Positions 20,701-30,538 of a DNA stretch of 64,000 nt are shown here, piece by piece. The stretch is from positions 9,414,001 to 9,478,000 of the forward strand of contig JANCRA010000003.1 of assembly GCA_024362935.1 (NCBI GenBank), written 5' to 3'. Both the position numbers and the translations under genes were made by a program. Within the stretch, counting starts at the first letter, position 1. Each line of letters opens with the position of its first letter. Under the pieces are notes generated by a model, which saw only the letters and a program-made list of their open reading frames with translations, had not been told where the DNA came from and made no database searches. This DNA is from Setophaga petechia (Eukaryota > Chordata > Aves > Passeriformes > Parulidae).

Positions 20701-23700
20701 CTCAGATGGCACACACAGGAAAAACAAAATTGTTATTAACAGTTTCTGATGTGCCACACTGTCCCAGGCATTTGAAGAAAAATTGTTAAGAGATCCTACA
20801 GGTCTGATAACTCAAGCAGAATTTGTGCTGATGGCATAAAAAGTATGAAGTATGCTGCACTTAAAAGACCAAGGTTTTACAGTTATATTTTTGTCTTTTT
20901 TGGGATTCTGCCATCAGGAAGATGCTGCACTTTTTCAATTCCATTTCATTCCAACATTTGCTGCTTACTCCAAGTTTTTGGTTTGGTTTTTTTTTTTGCT
21001 GTTGTTGTTTTTTGGGGTTTTTTTTGGTTTGTTGTTTTGGTTTCTTTTCTCTGATGTCTGTTCTCTAGTTTGGGCACGCATTAATTGCAAGTTGGAGCAA
21101 AAGTTAGAACAAAATTTACAACATAAATGGACTTGTTCCAAAGACTGTACTTCTGAAAACACTCCTGTTGCTAAGTACACATGAAAGAAGAGTTGGGTAA
21201 CACTTTTTTTTAAACTTACAAGTGGAAAAAAAAAAAACAAAACAGAAATACACATTAAAATCTGAAAGCTTCATTTGAACTTGATGGCTCTTGAAAAGTG
21301 CTCAGACTACTTGTGACACCATCTAACTGCTAATGTAGCTTCTTATTTTCAATTATGATGTGATATTATGGACAAAGTGAGGCTATTAAATCTGATTATA
21401 TATAGGTTGTGACTGTTAAAAGATTATTTTAAAAAATACTTTTCTTTCAAGAATTTTGACATAACTTTAGAAGTCACTGTTCTCTTAATATTAGTAATCA
21501 GAGTCAAAAAATGTCTTCATCAGCATTGTGCACATCTCTACATTCAGGTGCAGCACAAGAAACCCTCTCTAAATTAAACCTGCTTAATAGACAAAACAAT
21601 GAAGTTTGGTAGTCCAGCACTGAGAACCTGACCAGCTCATGTTGACTGCAAAGCCTCTCCATGGCTTTTGGCTGAAGCGGAATAAGAATGTCACAGAACT
21701 GTAAAGGCTGTCTGGCATTAACAAAGCTGCCACATAAACAAGGAAAATCAATTACATAAAATTAATTACAAGGCTCATTCTTAAAGCAAACACAAGTCTT
21801 CTGCACACTGTTGCCTTTAAATCAAATGGGCATCAGATCAGCCTGAAAATAAATTGCAAGGTAAAGTTCAACTTACTGCTGGTCTTTTAATCTGTCTAGG
21901 AGGACTTGACTGGGGAGAGGGCTTTTTAGATTGCTGTGCTTGTGTTTGCTGCTGCTGCTGCTGTTGCTGTGCTGACTGCTGAGACTCTTTTTGCTGCTGG
22001 GTCTGGGACTGCTCTGAACTCTGGGATTGCTGTGACTGCTGTACTGTAGGTGCCTGGGGTGTAGACTGAAGAGATGGTGGCTGCTGCAACTGATGAGGAG
22101 TATGATGAGGCATTTGCTGCTTTCCCTGTGAGTATAGATCCAGGATCTGATGGCAGATATCTTAATAATAAAGAAAGAAAATTCCAAAATATTACAACCT
22201 TATAATGTACAAGTGTATATTTAACACAAATATCAACTCTGATTTTTACTGGACATCAACTTTGGAAAAATTAATTGCAAATATTACTCATCATAATAAT
22301 GAATGAAATAACTTCTTAAAAGCAGATTAATTTTCAACTTATACTTGCATTTCTGAGTTTCTTCTGCCTATCCTGAGCAATATGTACATGTATGTGCACA
22401 CCTTTCAGAAGGAGAACACAGTGTCTTGGTAATAACACACAGTTTGTCATTCCTGTGTGCCTGGAGAGCCAGGTAACCACACTCCCAGGACAGTAATACA
22501 GCAAGAAAGCAAGTGGAAGATTATATGTTAAAACATACATGCCTTGTTAGGCCAGTCAAAAAAGTTTTAGGAAACTAAGCAAAGAACTAGTACTAAATTC
22601 TTCTTCCAACATGTTAGGAGGTAAAGGATGCCCATAATCTGTTCATCATTTATGGTACATGACAAAAAACCTTCTATCCTAGCATAATTTGGTCAAAGAC
22701 AACAATTATCAATGGGAAAACTGCTGGGAATCAGGCTCCACTAGTTCCAGTGTTTGTAGAAACACTTATTTAAAATGGTGAGTAGATAATAATTTAAAAA
22801 ACAGAAAACACATCATGACAATTCTAGCTAATTAGATGTGTTATAAACTAAACAAACTGTAAAGCAAACATTGAACAAAAGACTAATCATGATGATTATG
22901 CTTCTAAGCTAAGCTAGTTCAATTTAAAACCTGATTAAGGCACAGCACATACAACCTGAGTTACATACTTGACACAAGGTTATTTTGACTGAAACCTAGA
23001 TAAAAATCTATTTGCATTTACTTATGACCTAGGCCACACAGTTACAAGAAATATTGTGGGAAATGGTTTTCATACCTTCCAAAACATCAACAGGAACATC
23101 TTGGACAAACTGCTCCCACCATCGCCTGTACATTGGTTTGGATGTCCATTCCTGTATTTCAAACTTACACAAACGTCCTGCTAAGTACATGACTGCAACA
23201 GCTATGATCTCAGGCTCCCACTGCAGGGACAGGGTAGTGCAGAGGCTGCAACAGAAAATGAACCAAGCAAAACACAACCTTGGAGATTACCTGATTGTCC
23301 AAGTGCACTTCAATGTACAGCAGATATAATTAACAGGGTATAAAATCCCACCACAATTCTAACTTCTCAGGCAATTTTAATTAAGAGCCTTGTTAAACAA
23401 AAGAGTTTACAAAACTAATTTCTGGACTACCACGGTCATGAAATCAGGTCCCAAAACAGATTTTAGAGCTTCTAAAATGCTTGTCAATAAAATGTAAACA
23501 AATACTAAAAAATCCCCAAAACCCCACAGAACAGCCAACAAGAATTTGTAAAGCAGCTTGTCAAGTACAACACAAGCTTTAGATCAACATATAAAAGTTA
23601 TCTCTTGAATAGCCTTTGTTAAAGCTAATGCTAAAACAGTTGATGTTATTGGTATTATTGATATTAACTAAGTTTCTGTCATAATCAATTACTGTTTCTT

Positions 23701-26700
23701 GATATCAATTTTAAATGATGAAATATTTTTCTCAATTTTCTCCATAGATTCAGTAGCAGATGTACTGTTTACAGAATTTCAAATCCAGACAACCAATTGA
23801 ATTTCCATGAATGCACTGTGGCTGTATAAGAACAGAACCCTTTCTTCTAAGGGCCTGTAGTGCAAAGCGCTGAATATTTTCCCAGAATCCTATAAACAAA
23901 GTAAACTTCTAACATGGTGATTATTAACTAGGCACAATATAGCCCCCTCAGAACAGAGGTAATTATTACCCATGACTTGAAACAACCCCTCCAACTTCAT
24001 GCAAGTGTTTTCCTTAAGTGCATTTTAGCTGTTAGGTTTTTAAATATTAAGCACTCCCTAATTCCAAGTACAATGGCATCCAAACTTTGACTGATAAATT
24101 ACAGTACTTTGACAGGCTTAACAGTGACAGTTATGCCATAATTTTATTCTACCTGTAAGACTGAGAGCAGTTGAAGCAAACATCTCTTGAGATCCCCATT
24201 AATTTTGGTTAAAATAATTTGGAGAGTTTACAAAATCTGAACCCATACAGGGCTAATGCAAATCAGGCATATGATTAAAAATACACCTCTTTTTCATGAC
24301 GTTCTACTGCTGTAGGCATGACTGAAAGCCATGGATTCACAATTTCTGGACAGTCAGACCACTTACACATTTTCTGAAGGGTTTGCTATGGAAACAAAAA
24401 GTAATATTCAAGTCCTTAATAAATTAACTTGCCCAGCTCTGTAGAATGCTCCTGAATAAGACTAAAGCGTGTTAAGTTGTTTTGGTTTTTTTTCCAATAC
24501 CACATGAGAAATGCTTTTGCATGCACTCCCATTAATTGATGTAATTCTTAGAAGTTCATTATTCAAGAAATTGTAAATCCAGTGCTAAAAAACTGTATTC
24601 CTCAGTGAATTTAATGGTTACTTCACTATTACCAAAATATCACATTGAAAATACATTGATGGAATTGAGAAGAGACTTATTTTTTTCAGTATGTACAATA
24701 TATCACAGGTTTGGCAAGAAGCTGGTTTGTATCCTGGAGATTAAGGATTTGGTTTGGCTCTTTCAAACAGTAAGTTTCTTTTTAATGCAGCACTAAATTA
24801 GTGCCACAACATTGCAGAGATCTTACTGGTCCACTTCATACTCATTCCAGATTCTGTGCTCAATGGAACTATCATGGTAATGATGGAAAGAAAAACTGAG
24901 GAACCAAGAAAACATGTAACAAGCAGAAAAAAAAAAAAAAAATTGAGTATTTGTCAAAAAAATATCCAATACCAGAACAATGTAAGCAACAGTAACTATT
25001 TCACTTTCAGAATGTTTCCTAGGTGTATCTTACCTGTCATTGACAAATGTCCATGCCATTTGAACCAGTTTTTGAATTTTGTTTTTGTCTCCTGAAAAAC
25101 AATCAGAAAAAAATTAGGACATAAAATTAGGAGGGACAAACAGCTGGAAGTAGAATATTCTTGCACTGTTAATATATTAAGTTCTGTAAATCAATAACAG
25201 GCATTACTTGTTCACCCTGCCAATATTTTACCTTTGAGTTGTTTGGCATACTTGAGAAGAAACTGGTATGGATGTTCCACTTGCAAATCAAACTTTATTG
25301 TTTGTAGTAAGATTCTTTCAAGTACCATCACTTCTTCCTATAGAGAATTAAAAGGTGACCACAGTATTATTCCTTCTTTCACTCAAAAATACTTTATGTT
25401 AGTACAGGGCATGACTTCTCAGCACCTTCAGGCAGCCATGTTTGTCTCCAAGGAGAACAGAAAGGTCTCCAAGTTACAACTTTTTTTAAACTCAGATACC
25501 TTTTCTTCACATTTATTTGAGTGAGGAGAGGGCATGTGATGCTTTAAATCCCTATTCCTCTGCAGAGGAATGAACTGAACTAGACACAGCATGAAATTGC
25601 CAGATACACAATCACAACAAAAATATAAGCTCTACCACATTTCACTCAAAAGTTTCAAGTCCTTCTGCTATTTAAAATAAACAAATTTTAAGTGAAGCAT
25701 AGTTTTGCTAAGACAATGCTGTAAACAAGAAACTTCTCAATACTTTTGAGATCTAGTTCTCTTATTTAAGATTCACAATTAACTACTTCCTAAAATCCCA
25801 TTCAGATGATTTATGTCTTGGTAACATTTCTTGCTCTGGCTGAAATGACTCAAATTTACTTAAATTTGCAAAATAATATCAGAATTTATATGAAATAAAA
25901 TGCAAACTTTTAATGAAAACAATTATTCCGGTAAGATCCCAAAGCTACTTGTACTAGGAAGAATTACTTTCATAGCTACCAACCACATTACCCAGAAGAG
26001 CTGGGTAATGCATGCTGAATGTCTAATTTAATTTACAACAACTGAAAATCAGTCAATGCTCTATTGAGTGTGGGTCACTTTACTACAGCACAACAGGATG
26101 AAATCAATTTCAACATGAGTATTTTTACCTTTGGGTCATCTCCAAACTGCCCAAACTGTACATCATTTAGCAAGCTACGAGCTGTTTTAATTATGTCTTT
26201 ACATTTCTTGGGTGTTTCTTCAACCTTTCCTGCTAGGAAGAGACAGCAGGCTCCTGTCACCTAAAAAAAGGCAAGTACTTTCAAAAAGTGGTCTGCATGT
26301 AGATAGGCAATACAGTGTAGCATAAAAGCACTGTCAGTTTCCATTAGCAGTACTGTAGAGGTCTCCCAGGAAAGACTTAATGAGCATACTAATTTCTATT
26401 TTAATATAGTGTTAAAGTTTTATTTTTTCAGAGGAAATAGACAGAATTTGGAGGACTGTCTATTTTATGCAACTTCATTTCAAGGTCAGAAACCCAAAGC
26501 ATAATTTGTCCCCATTCAATGTTGTCTGTCAAGCAGTTTTAAAACTGTATTACCCTTCTTTTTTTCTTTCAGCTAATACACAAGTGCCAGCACTACAGCT
26601 GCTACTCCTAAAGAACAATATCAGCAAGTCATAATTGCAATGTCAATACATTTCTGAGCATAAACAGAAATGTGCAAACAGGTAAGAACAATGAACTTTA

Positions 26701-28124
26701 AGCTGTAATAATTAAAAGACAAAATGCCAATTTTCCATCTTTCTGCAGTGAACAGCAATTGTGGTACCCAAGTGACCAATCACCATTTCAAATAGTCCCC
26801 ACCTAGTGCAATCATTAAATTAAGTCATCAATATTCTAAATACTTACATATCTTGGGAACTGTTTGAAGGAATGAAACATATAAAACCGATGGAAATAAA
26901 TTATTCCGGTTGCTAGAGTGTCATAATGTCTGTGGTGCAGATTAAGGACTTTCAAACAGCACATAAAACAAATTTACAACCAAACACGCACAACAGATTC
27001 TGCTTTATCAAGTACTTCAAGTAATTGGTTGTTCAGTGACCAGTTAGAAAACACTAAAAGTAAAACAGGAGCTTTAGGAAAAAAAAAAAAAGCCACAAAA
27101 GCTCTTAAAGCTGTGATCAGGCCCGGATGCAGCTGATATCTAAAGCATTTGTTGTAAGTGTGCAAAGTCCTGACTGTATTTACAAGAGGATGCACATAAG
27201 GTCACCCCTGGGTTTCACCATACCTGCCTCAGAGAAGGTCAAATCCAGCAGTAGGTACACAAAGGAACAGAACAGAACAATTATCACTTCTCATTCAAGT
27301 GCTGGCATGGAGGAAAGTTACTATTCACACCTACAAATGCAAATAAAATCTGAACATGCTCCATATTCTTCACTTTAAGACAAGTAAAAATTTTGTCTTG
27401 ACCATGCCTTATTAAAGAAACAACTAAGGAGATTAAAGGAGCACAGGAATATAGGAAGCAGAAAATTTAAGTGGCTGTCTAAGAGGGAGTGGGACAGTCT
27501 GGAGAACTTATACACAGTTATTCCAAACCAAAGAAACAAAAAAAAAAAACAGCCACCAAGGACCAAGACTGGGGAGGACGAGGATAGAAGCCTCAAAGGC
27601 ACAATCTAGAAAGCGGGGGGGGGGGGGGGATTCAAAATTTGAGAAGTCATGTAGATTCATATACAGAAACAGTTTCATAACTCACAAGAGTTACTCTTAA
27701 TTGGAAAGTTTGTATCCTCTTACTTCCAAATTGGAGCTTTGTTTATCCAATGAATGGATAGAGATTGTGTAGGCACACATTACATCAAAAGACACTTCAA
27801 CACAAATATATTTTTGATTAGCAATTAAACGTCTGAACAGCTCAGTATATCACATTTGTTGTATATGTCATTCTGAAATCTCACTATTCATAAAGACATT
27901 TCACACCAACAGCAGTGTAAAGGATACAGCCCTAAACGTGTTCCCACGTCGAATATGAATCTGGCCCCTTCCCTGCGGTATCGTGCCTCTGTAGCTGGAT
28001 CAAGCCCTTCAAGCTGTGATGGTGTGTGTGCCAAATCTTTCTTATCCCAGTACCAGCATGGCTTTGTATGGTCCAGGTTTGCCAAGTTTACAGAAGGGCT
28101 GGAATTTTCTTTATTCTCCTTCAT
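14130..28124 (-). CDS. CCNK: CCNK, cyclin K, complete coding region in ten exons
   Basis: Cyclin K is the regulatory partner of CDK12 and CDK13; the complex phosphorylates the RNA polymerase II C-terminal domain and supports full-length transcription of DNA-repair genes in the nucleus (family knowledge). Exons 28124-27928, 26929-26848, 26260-26129, 25337-25232, 25091-25034, 23245-23076, 22160-21877, 17991-17958, 16918-16844 and 14752-14130 join without a phase break to 586 residues, close to the 580 I recall for human. Residues 1 to about 265 form the two cyclin folds ([15 protein letters not shown], the [14 protein letters not shown] helix, [34 protein letters not shown]). Residues 265-350 are Gln/Ser-rich with eight consecutive Gln at 313-320; residues 355-586 are Pro-rich. 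The ATG begins the family-typical [13 protein letters not shown] see no frameshift or premature stop. CCNK lies between convergent CCDC85C and divergent SETD3. Confidence 0.97.
14753..16843 (-). other. CCNK: CCNK intron between the last two coding exons
   Basis: AT-rich intron of 2.1 kb. I see no recognisable repeat, RNA gene or alternative exon with convincing signals. Confidence 0.75.
16844..16918 (-). CDS. CCNK: CCNK coding exon (residues 355-380)
   Basis: The 75-nt exon runs from acceptor TTTTTTAG to donor GTAAGC. It encodes [20 protein letters not shown] then HPPP, the start of the proline-rich region, with the conserved KIPKIE motif. If the following intron were retained, translation would stop after six extra codons (GKLLFS) at 16824. 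Confidence 0.95.
16919..17957 (-). other. CCNK: CCNK intron, 1.0 kb
   Basis: No features beyond splice signals were recognised. Confidence 0.75.
17958..17991 (-). CDS. CCNK: CCNK 34-nt exon (residues 344-354)
   Basis: A very short exon encoding [11 protein letters not shown]. It begins after AAACAG and ends at GTAAAT. It is in phase with both neighbours and matches the family segment VVSPKEENKAAE. Its length is not a multiple of three, so skipping it would shift the frame of the whole proline-rich tail. A CR1 insertion begins about 45 nt upstream of its acceptor. Confidence 0.93.
18036..18330 (+). mobile_element. CR1 LINE 3' fragment, antisense to CCNK
   Basis: Matches to avian CR1 include CAGTGACAGGACAAGAAGAA, the GGCCTCAAGTTGTGCCAAGG stretch, GGTTTAGATTGGATATGAGG, ATGGTTTAGTGGTAGACTTG and TCTTTTCCAACCCAATG, with a degraded octamer-like tail. 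It is 5'-truncated. It sits on the plus strand in a CCNK intron, and its 5' end is about 45 nt from the acceptor of the 34-nt exon. Confidence 0.9.
20980..21050. repeat. T-rich/TTTG-rich low-complexity tract
   Basis: Long T runs interrupted by G (GGTTTGG, TTGTTGTTG, GGGG) make a low-complexity segment in a CCNK intron. It may be the remains of an old retroposon tail, but no element body is recognisable beside it. Confidence 0.6.
21877..22160 (-). CDS. CCNK: CCNK coding exon, Gln-rich linker (residues 249-343)
   Basis: The exon runs from acceptor TATTATTAAG to donor GTAAGT. It encodes the last helix of the cyclin region ([15 protein letters not shown]) and then a Gln/Ser/Pro-rich linker, including eight consecutive glutamines encoded by mixed CAG/CAA (21946-21969) and the basic PPRQIKRPA end. 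The Gln run looks longer than in human cyclin K as I remember it. Confidence 0.96.
21946..21969 (-). repeat. CCNK: CAG/CAA polyglutamine tract in CCNK
   Basis: Eight in-frame Gln codons, five of them consecutive CAG, with CAA interruptions near each end. Such tracts vary in length between species and individuals. Confidence 0.9.
22161..23075 (-). other. CCNK: CCNK intron, 0.9 kb
   Basis: Nothing recognised. Confidence 0.75.
23076..23245 (-). CDS. CCNK: CCNK coding exon, C-terminal cyclin fold (residues 193-248)
   Basis: The acceptor is TTCTGTTGCAG and the donor is GTATGA. It encodes [33 protein letters not shown] and [19 protein letters not shown]. These are near-invariant cyclin K sequence within the second cyclin fold. 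Confidence 0.97.
23246..25033 (-). other. CCNK: CCNK intron, 1.8 kb
   Basis: AT-rich, with a 17-A run at about 24926. No exon or named repeat recognised. Confidence 0.75.
25034..25091 (-). CDS. CCNK: CCNK coding exon (residues 173-192)
   Basis: A 58-nt exon between TTTTTCAG and GTAAGA. It encodes [18 protein letters not shown], the helix linking the two cyclin folds. Phase carries over from both neighbours. Confidence 0.96.
25232..25337 (-). CDS. CCNK: CCNK coding exon (residues 138-173)
   Basis: A 106-nt exon between TCTCTATAG and GTAAAA. It encodes [20 protein letters not shown] and [15 protein letters not shown]. This is the end of the first cyclin fold and closely matches the family. 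Only a 140-bp intron separates it from the next exon. Confidence 0.97.
25338..26128 (-). other. CCNK: CCNK intron, 0.8 kb
   Basis: It contains a perfect inverted repeat (25986-26010) about 120 nt downstream of the preceding exon's donor. Otherwise nothing recognised. Confidence 0.75.
25986..26010. repeat. Perfect 10-bp inverted repeat with 5-nt loop
   Basis: CATTACCCAG, the loop AAGAG, then CTGGGTAATG. The arms are perfectly complementary and would form a stable small hairpin in DNA or pre-mRNA. Confidence 0.75.
26129..26260 (-). CDS. CCNK: CCNK coding exon, core of first cyclin fold (residues 94-137)
   Basis: A 132-nt exon, phase 0 on both sides, between TTTTTTTAG and GTAAAA. It encodes [20 protein letters not shown] and the [20 protein letters not shown] stretch. 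The LAGKVEE motif is the hallmark of transcriptional cyclins, whose conserved Lys and Glu contact the kinase. Confidence 0.98.
26261..26847 (-). other. CCNK: CCNK intron, 0.6 kb
   Basis: Nothing recognised. Confidence 0.75.
26848..26929 (-). CDS. CCNK: CCNK coding exon (residues 66-93)
   Basis: An 82-nt exon from CACCACAG to GTAAGT. It encodes [20 protein letters not shown] then FKQFPRY. Its first base completes a Leu codon begun in the previous exon. It matches cyclin K helices 1-2. Confidence 0.97.
26930..27927 (-). other. CCNK: CCNK intron, 1.0 kb
   Basis: It contains a 15-G homopolymer (27615-27629) and short A runs. No exon candidate. Confidence 0.75.
27615..27629 (+). repeat. Poly(G) run, 15 nt
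   Basis: An uninterrupted run of G on the plus strand (C on the transcribed CCNK strand). It is unusual in an otherwise AT-rich intron and prone to sequencing error, so the length is uncertain. Confidence 0.85.
27928..28124 (-). CDS. CCNK: CCNK first coding exon (residues 1-65)
   Basis: The ATG at 28122-28124 starts [20 protein letters not shown] and the exon ends [15 protein letters not shown] at donor GTATCC. Just upstream on the minus strand is TTTAAACAG, so the exon probably starts near 28147 with a short 5' UTR piece. This start is chosen because it matches the family N-terminus. Confidence 0.97.
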
Positions 28125-28147
28125 TTATTAAAACAGAATTGTCTTTG

Positions 28148-29740
28148 CTGTTTAAATTTTCAAAAACAAAATCTTCAGACAGTCACTTCAGGACCTTGAA
28201 GAAAAGAAACAAGAAATTCCTTAAAAATAGAGAGAACTTTCTTCTCCAGTTCCTGCTCAAAGAGGAGTAAAGAAGAGTAGTGCTTAGCCTTGCCTGTTGG
28301 AAAGAACTTTTTCCTATACTCAAAGACAAGTAATAAAGAACTTTGCCTTTAGCCTCCCCATATATTGCAAATACAACTGAAGAAAAAGCCATAGGTTATC
28401 CTTGCTATTACCTGTCTAATAAGGAGACTGCAGGAATACATCTCCAACAATATCTGCTATTTCTTAGTAGAACAACTTCCATCTACTTTGTCAATAAAAC
28501 TAGGAAAAAGCAGTATAGTGATGGCTGTAGAGAGATTTGGCAAGTTAGGATGATTAGCTGACTATTGGTAACTAGGGAAGGCCCTGGTGAGATGAGCCTT
28601 AAATACCTGCCTGCTCCCAGGGATACCCTGAGCAGCAACCACTTGGCAGAAGCTTTGTAAAGTGATCCGTACTTGCATTACTTAAATAAAAAAATGTATC
28701 AGTGTTCTTCCACATACCAAAATTGAGACAACCAATGTGAGTTTACAGAGTAAAGCAGCATCTAAAATCATCCCCCAAAGAAGGCAACCAAATACACCCC
28801 AAGAGTCTCCAACTTGCCTGCGTTTACCAGCACTTTGTGCACACAGATGCAGATCACAAAGCTCTGCAGGCACCTTTCTGGTGTTTGAATTATGACAGAC
28901 GTTCAGCCATGCCTCGGCTTAAAGAATGAACACTTGCTGCCTTTATTTCCTTCAGGCACAAACCTGCTCTTACTCCAATTCAACCAGCTACAGATACTAC
29001 TCATAGATTACTACAGTCACCTGCAAAGGTTTGCATAACAGACAGTCATTAACATATGATGCAATATATTCGCTCTAAGCAAGACAGTCACAGGAAGACC
29101 CAAACTTAAAACTCTTAAAATCAGCTATTACTTTTCGAGACGTTTCCCTTCCGAAAACGGAAGGAAGATCACATGAACAGCCACAGAACGATGCCTACAA
29201 TCAGCACCTCGCTCACCTTCAAAAAGTTTTCTCTTTTTCAGAATAAAGGAAACTGTCTTTGCCTCACGGTGGTTTTGGAATCACCTTCACAACTCGTGGT
29301 ATCGGTCACAGACAGATCTAAATTCTGCCACAAGAAAAAGTAAATGGCTACTAAAAACTATTTGCAGAATCAACAAAAGCGCGCCAGGCCACGACCACAC
29401 ATTCCCATCACATTTACTAGAAAGATGCTAATTTTTATAACTGTAACGATCCTTCTTCCTTACGAGATATTTTGCTTTCTAACTTCTAAAGCGCTTGAAA
29501 CCAAATTAACACTAAAAGCGCCTGAAGCGACAAGATCTGTTTCTATAAAGGAGAGAACGCATTTCCGAATACGGAACCAGGAATTAAAATCATCACCCGC
29601 AAACATCTTCAATGAACCATCTTAAACGTCCCAATCCAGACCGCAACGCCCGACAATAATAAGTTTTCCCTGCCTTTTTACGCACCCCAGTAAAGTGGAA
29701 GAGAGTTCCAGAGCTCGATCGCGGCTTTTCCATACCTTAC
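28148..29740 (-). other. CCNK: CCNK intron 1 (predicted)
   Basis: Sequence between the non-coding first exon in the CpG island and the ATG exon. No coding features recognised. A small palindrome occurs at 29146-29163 (CCTTCCG, AAAA, CGGAAGG). Confidence 0.65.
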
Positions 29741-30050
29741 CTGAGCCGAACGCACGGACCGTGGCTCCGCCCCTGCAGCCCCAGCCGGGCCGGTGATGCT
29801 CTCACCGCCCCTCACACCCGCCACCCGCCCGCCCTGCACGGGGCTGCCGGTGCCCGGGGAGGCGCTCGCTCCCCACCCCGGCCTCCCCGCTCCGTTCCCC
29901 CCGTCCCCAGGCGGCGGCTGTCGCCGGCGGGCGGCCCGGGCGGGCCCCGCGCACTCACAGGGCTCTCGGGGAGCGGGAGCCGCACCGGAGCGCAGGGCCT
30001 CTCAGCGACAGCGCGGCCTCCGCGCCCTGCGCGCCGCCATCTTGGGAGCC
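29741..30050 (-). other. CCNK: CCNK non-coding first exon (candidate)
   Basis: Minus-strand leader. A YY1-type AAGATGGCGGC element (30033-30043) marks the probable start region, since such elements usually lie just inside the first exon. Two donors are available: CCCT then GTGAGTG (exon edge 29959) and the stronger CTCAG then GTAAGG (edge 29741). The sequence does not decide between them. Confidence 0.5.
30033..30043 (-). promoter_or_regulatory. CCNK: YY1-type motif
   Basis: AAGATGGCGGC on the minus strand, a full match to the YY1 core that often lies near the start of TATA-less housekeeping genes. It is oriented with CCNK. Confidence 0.7.
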
Positions 30051-30060
30051 AGGCCAGGCT

Positions 30061-30450
30061 GCGCGCTGCGTCATCACGTCGCAAGGGCGTTGCGCGCGAG
30101 GATAGAGGCCCCGCCAATGGGAAGCGGCAGCGCCCCCTCTGCCTCCCGCCCAATCCCGGCTTCGTCAGCGGCTGCTGAGCCGCGGCAGGAGGCCGACGTA
30201 CCGCCGTACCCTGGGAGCGAACCAATCGGACCGCTAAAGGGGAAGATTGCGAACCCCAGAGACCAATAGAAACTTGAAGGCGGGCCAACGGGGACTGAAT
30301 GACAGCCAATGGGGGTGCTGCCGTGCCCTTTCTGAGGCCGGCCGCGAACGATTGGCCGCCACGGGCGCGGGAGGGGCGGGGCCTTCCGGCGGCCGGCCGC
30401 TCGGCCAATGGCGGCAGGGGGCGCAGGAGGGGGCGGGGCCGGGCGGAGCG
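30061..30450. promoter_or_regulatory. Divergent CCNK/SETD3 promoter with seven CCAAT boxes
   Basis: CCAAT occurs at 30114, 30150, 30222, 30263, 30306 and 30405, and inverted as ATTGG at 30351-30355. GC boxes (GGGGCGGGGC) lie at about 30374 and 30431, and there is an ATF/CRE-like GCGTCATCACGTC at about 30068. There is no TATA box. Arrays of CCAAT boxes are NF-Y targets and typify bidirectional promoters (general knowledge). Confidence 0.8.
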
Positions 30451-30538
30451 GCCGCCTCCCCTCGGCGGGCAGCGGCGTCCGGCGCGGGCTCGGGTGCGCC
30501 GCTCCCTCGGGCCAGGCAGGAGCGGCCGCTGCCGGGAG
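30440..30538 (+). other. SETD3: SETD3 non-coding first exon (candidate)
   Basis: It ends at a strong donor, GGGAG then GTAAGG, at 30538. The start is only estimated, from the GC boxes just upstream. A weaker alternative donor (TTTCTG then GTGAGC) lies at 30915. The first coding exon at 53304 begins with only 7 nt of leader, so an upstream leader exon is required. Confidence 0.5.

Larger units (their letters stand above)
17992..21876 (-). other. CCNK: CCNK intron, 3.9 kb
   Basis: It contains one CR1 fragment (about 18036-18330) close to the downstream acceptor and a T/G-rich simple stretch at about 20980-21050. Nothing else is recognisable. Confidence 0.75.

Noticed and set aside
30124..30145. 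CTCF-like GGCAGAGGGGGCGCTG on the minus strand of the promoter
   Set aside because: Only the right half of the consensus fits; the left CCA part is missing. Needs a scored motif search.
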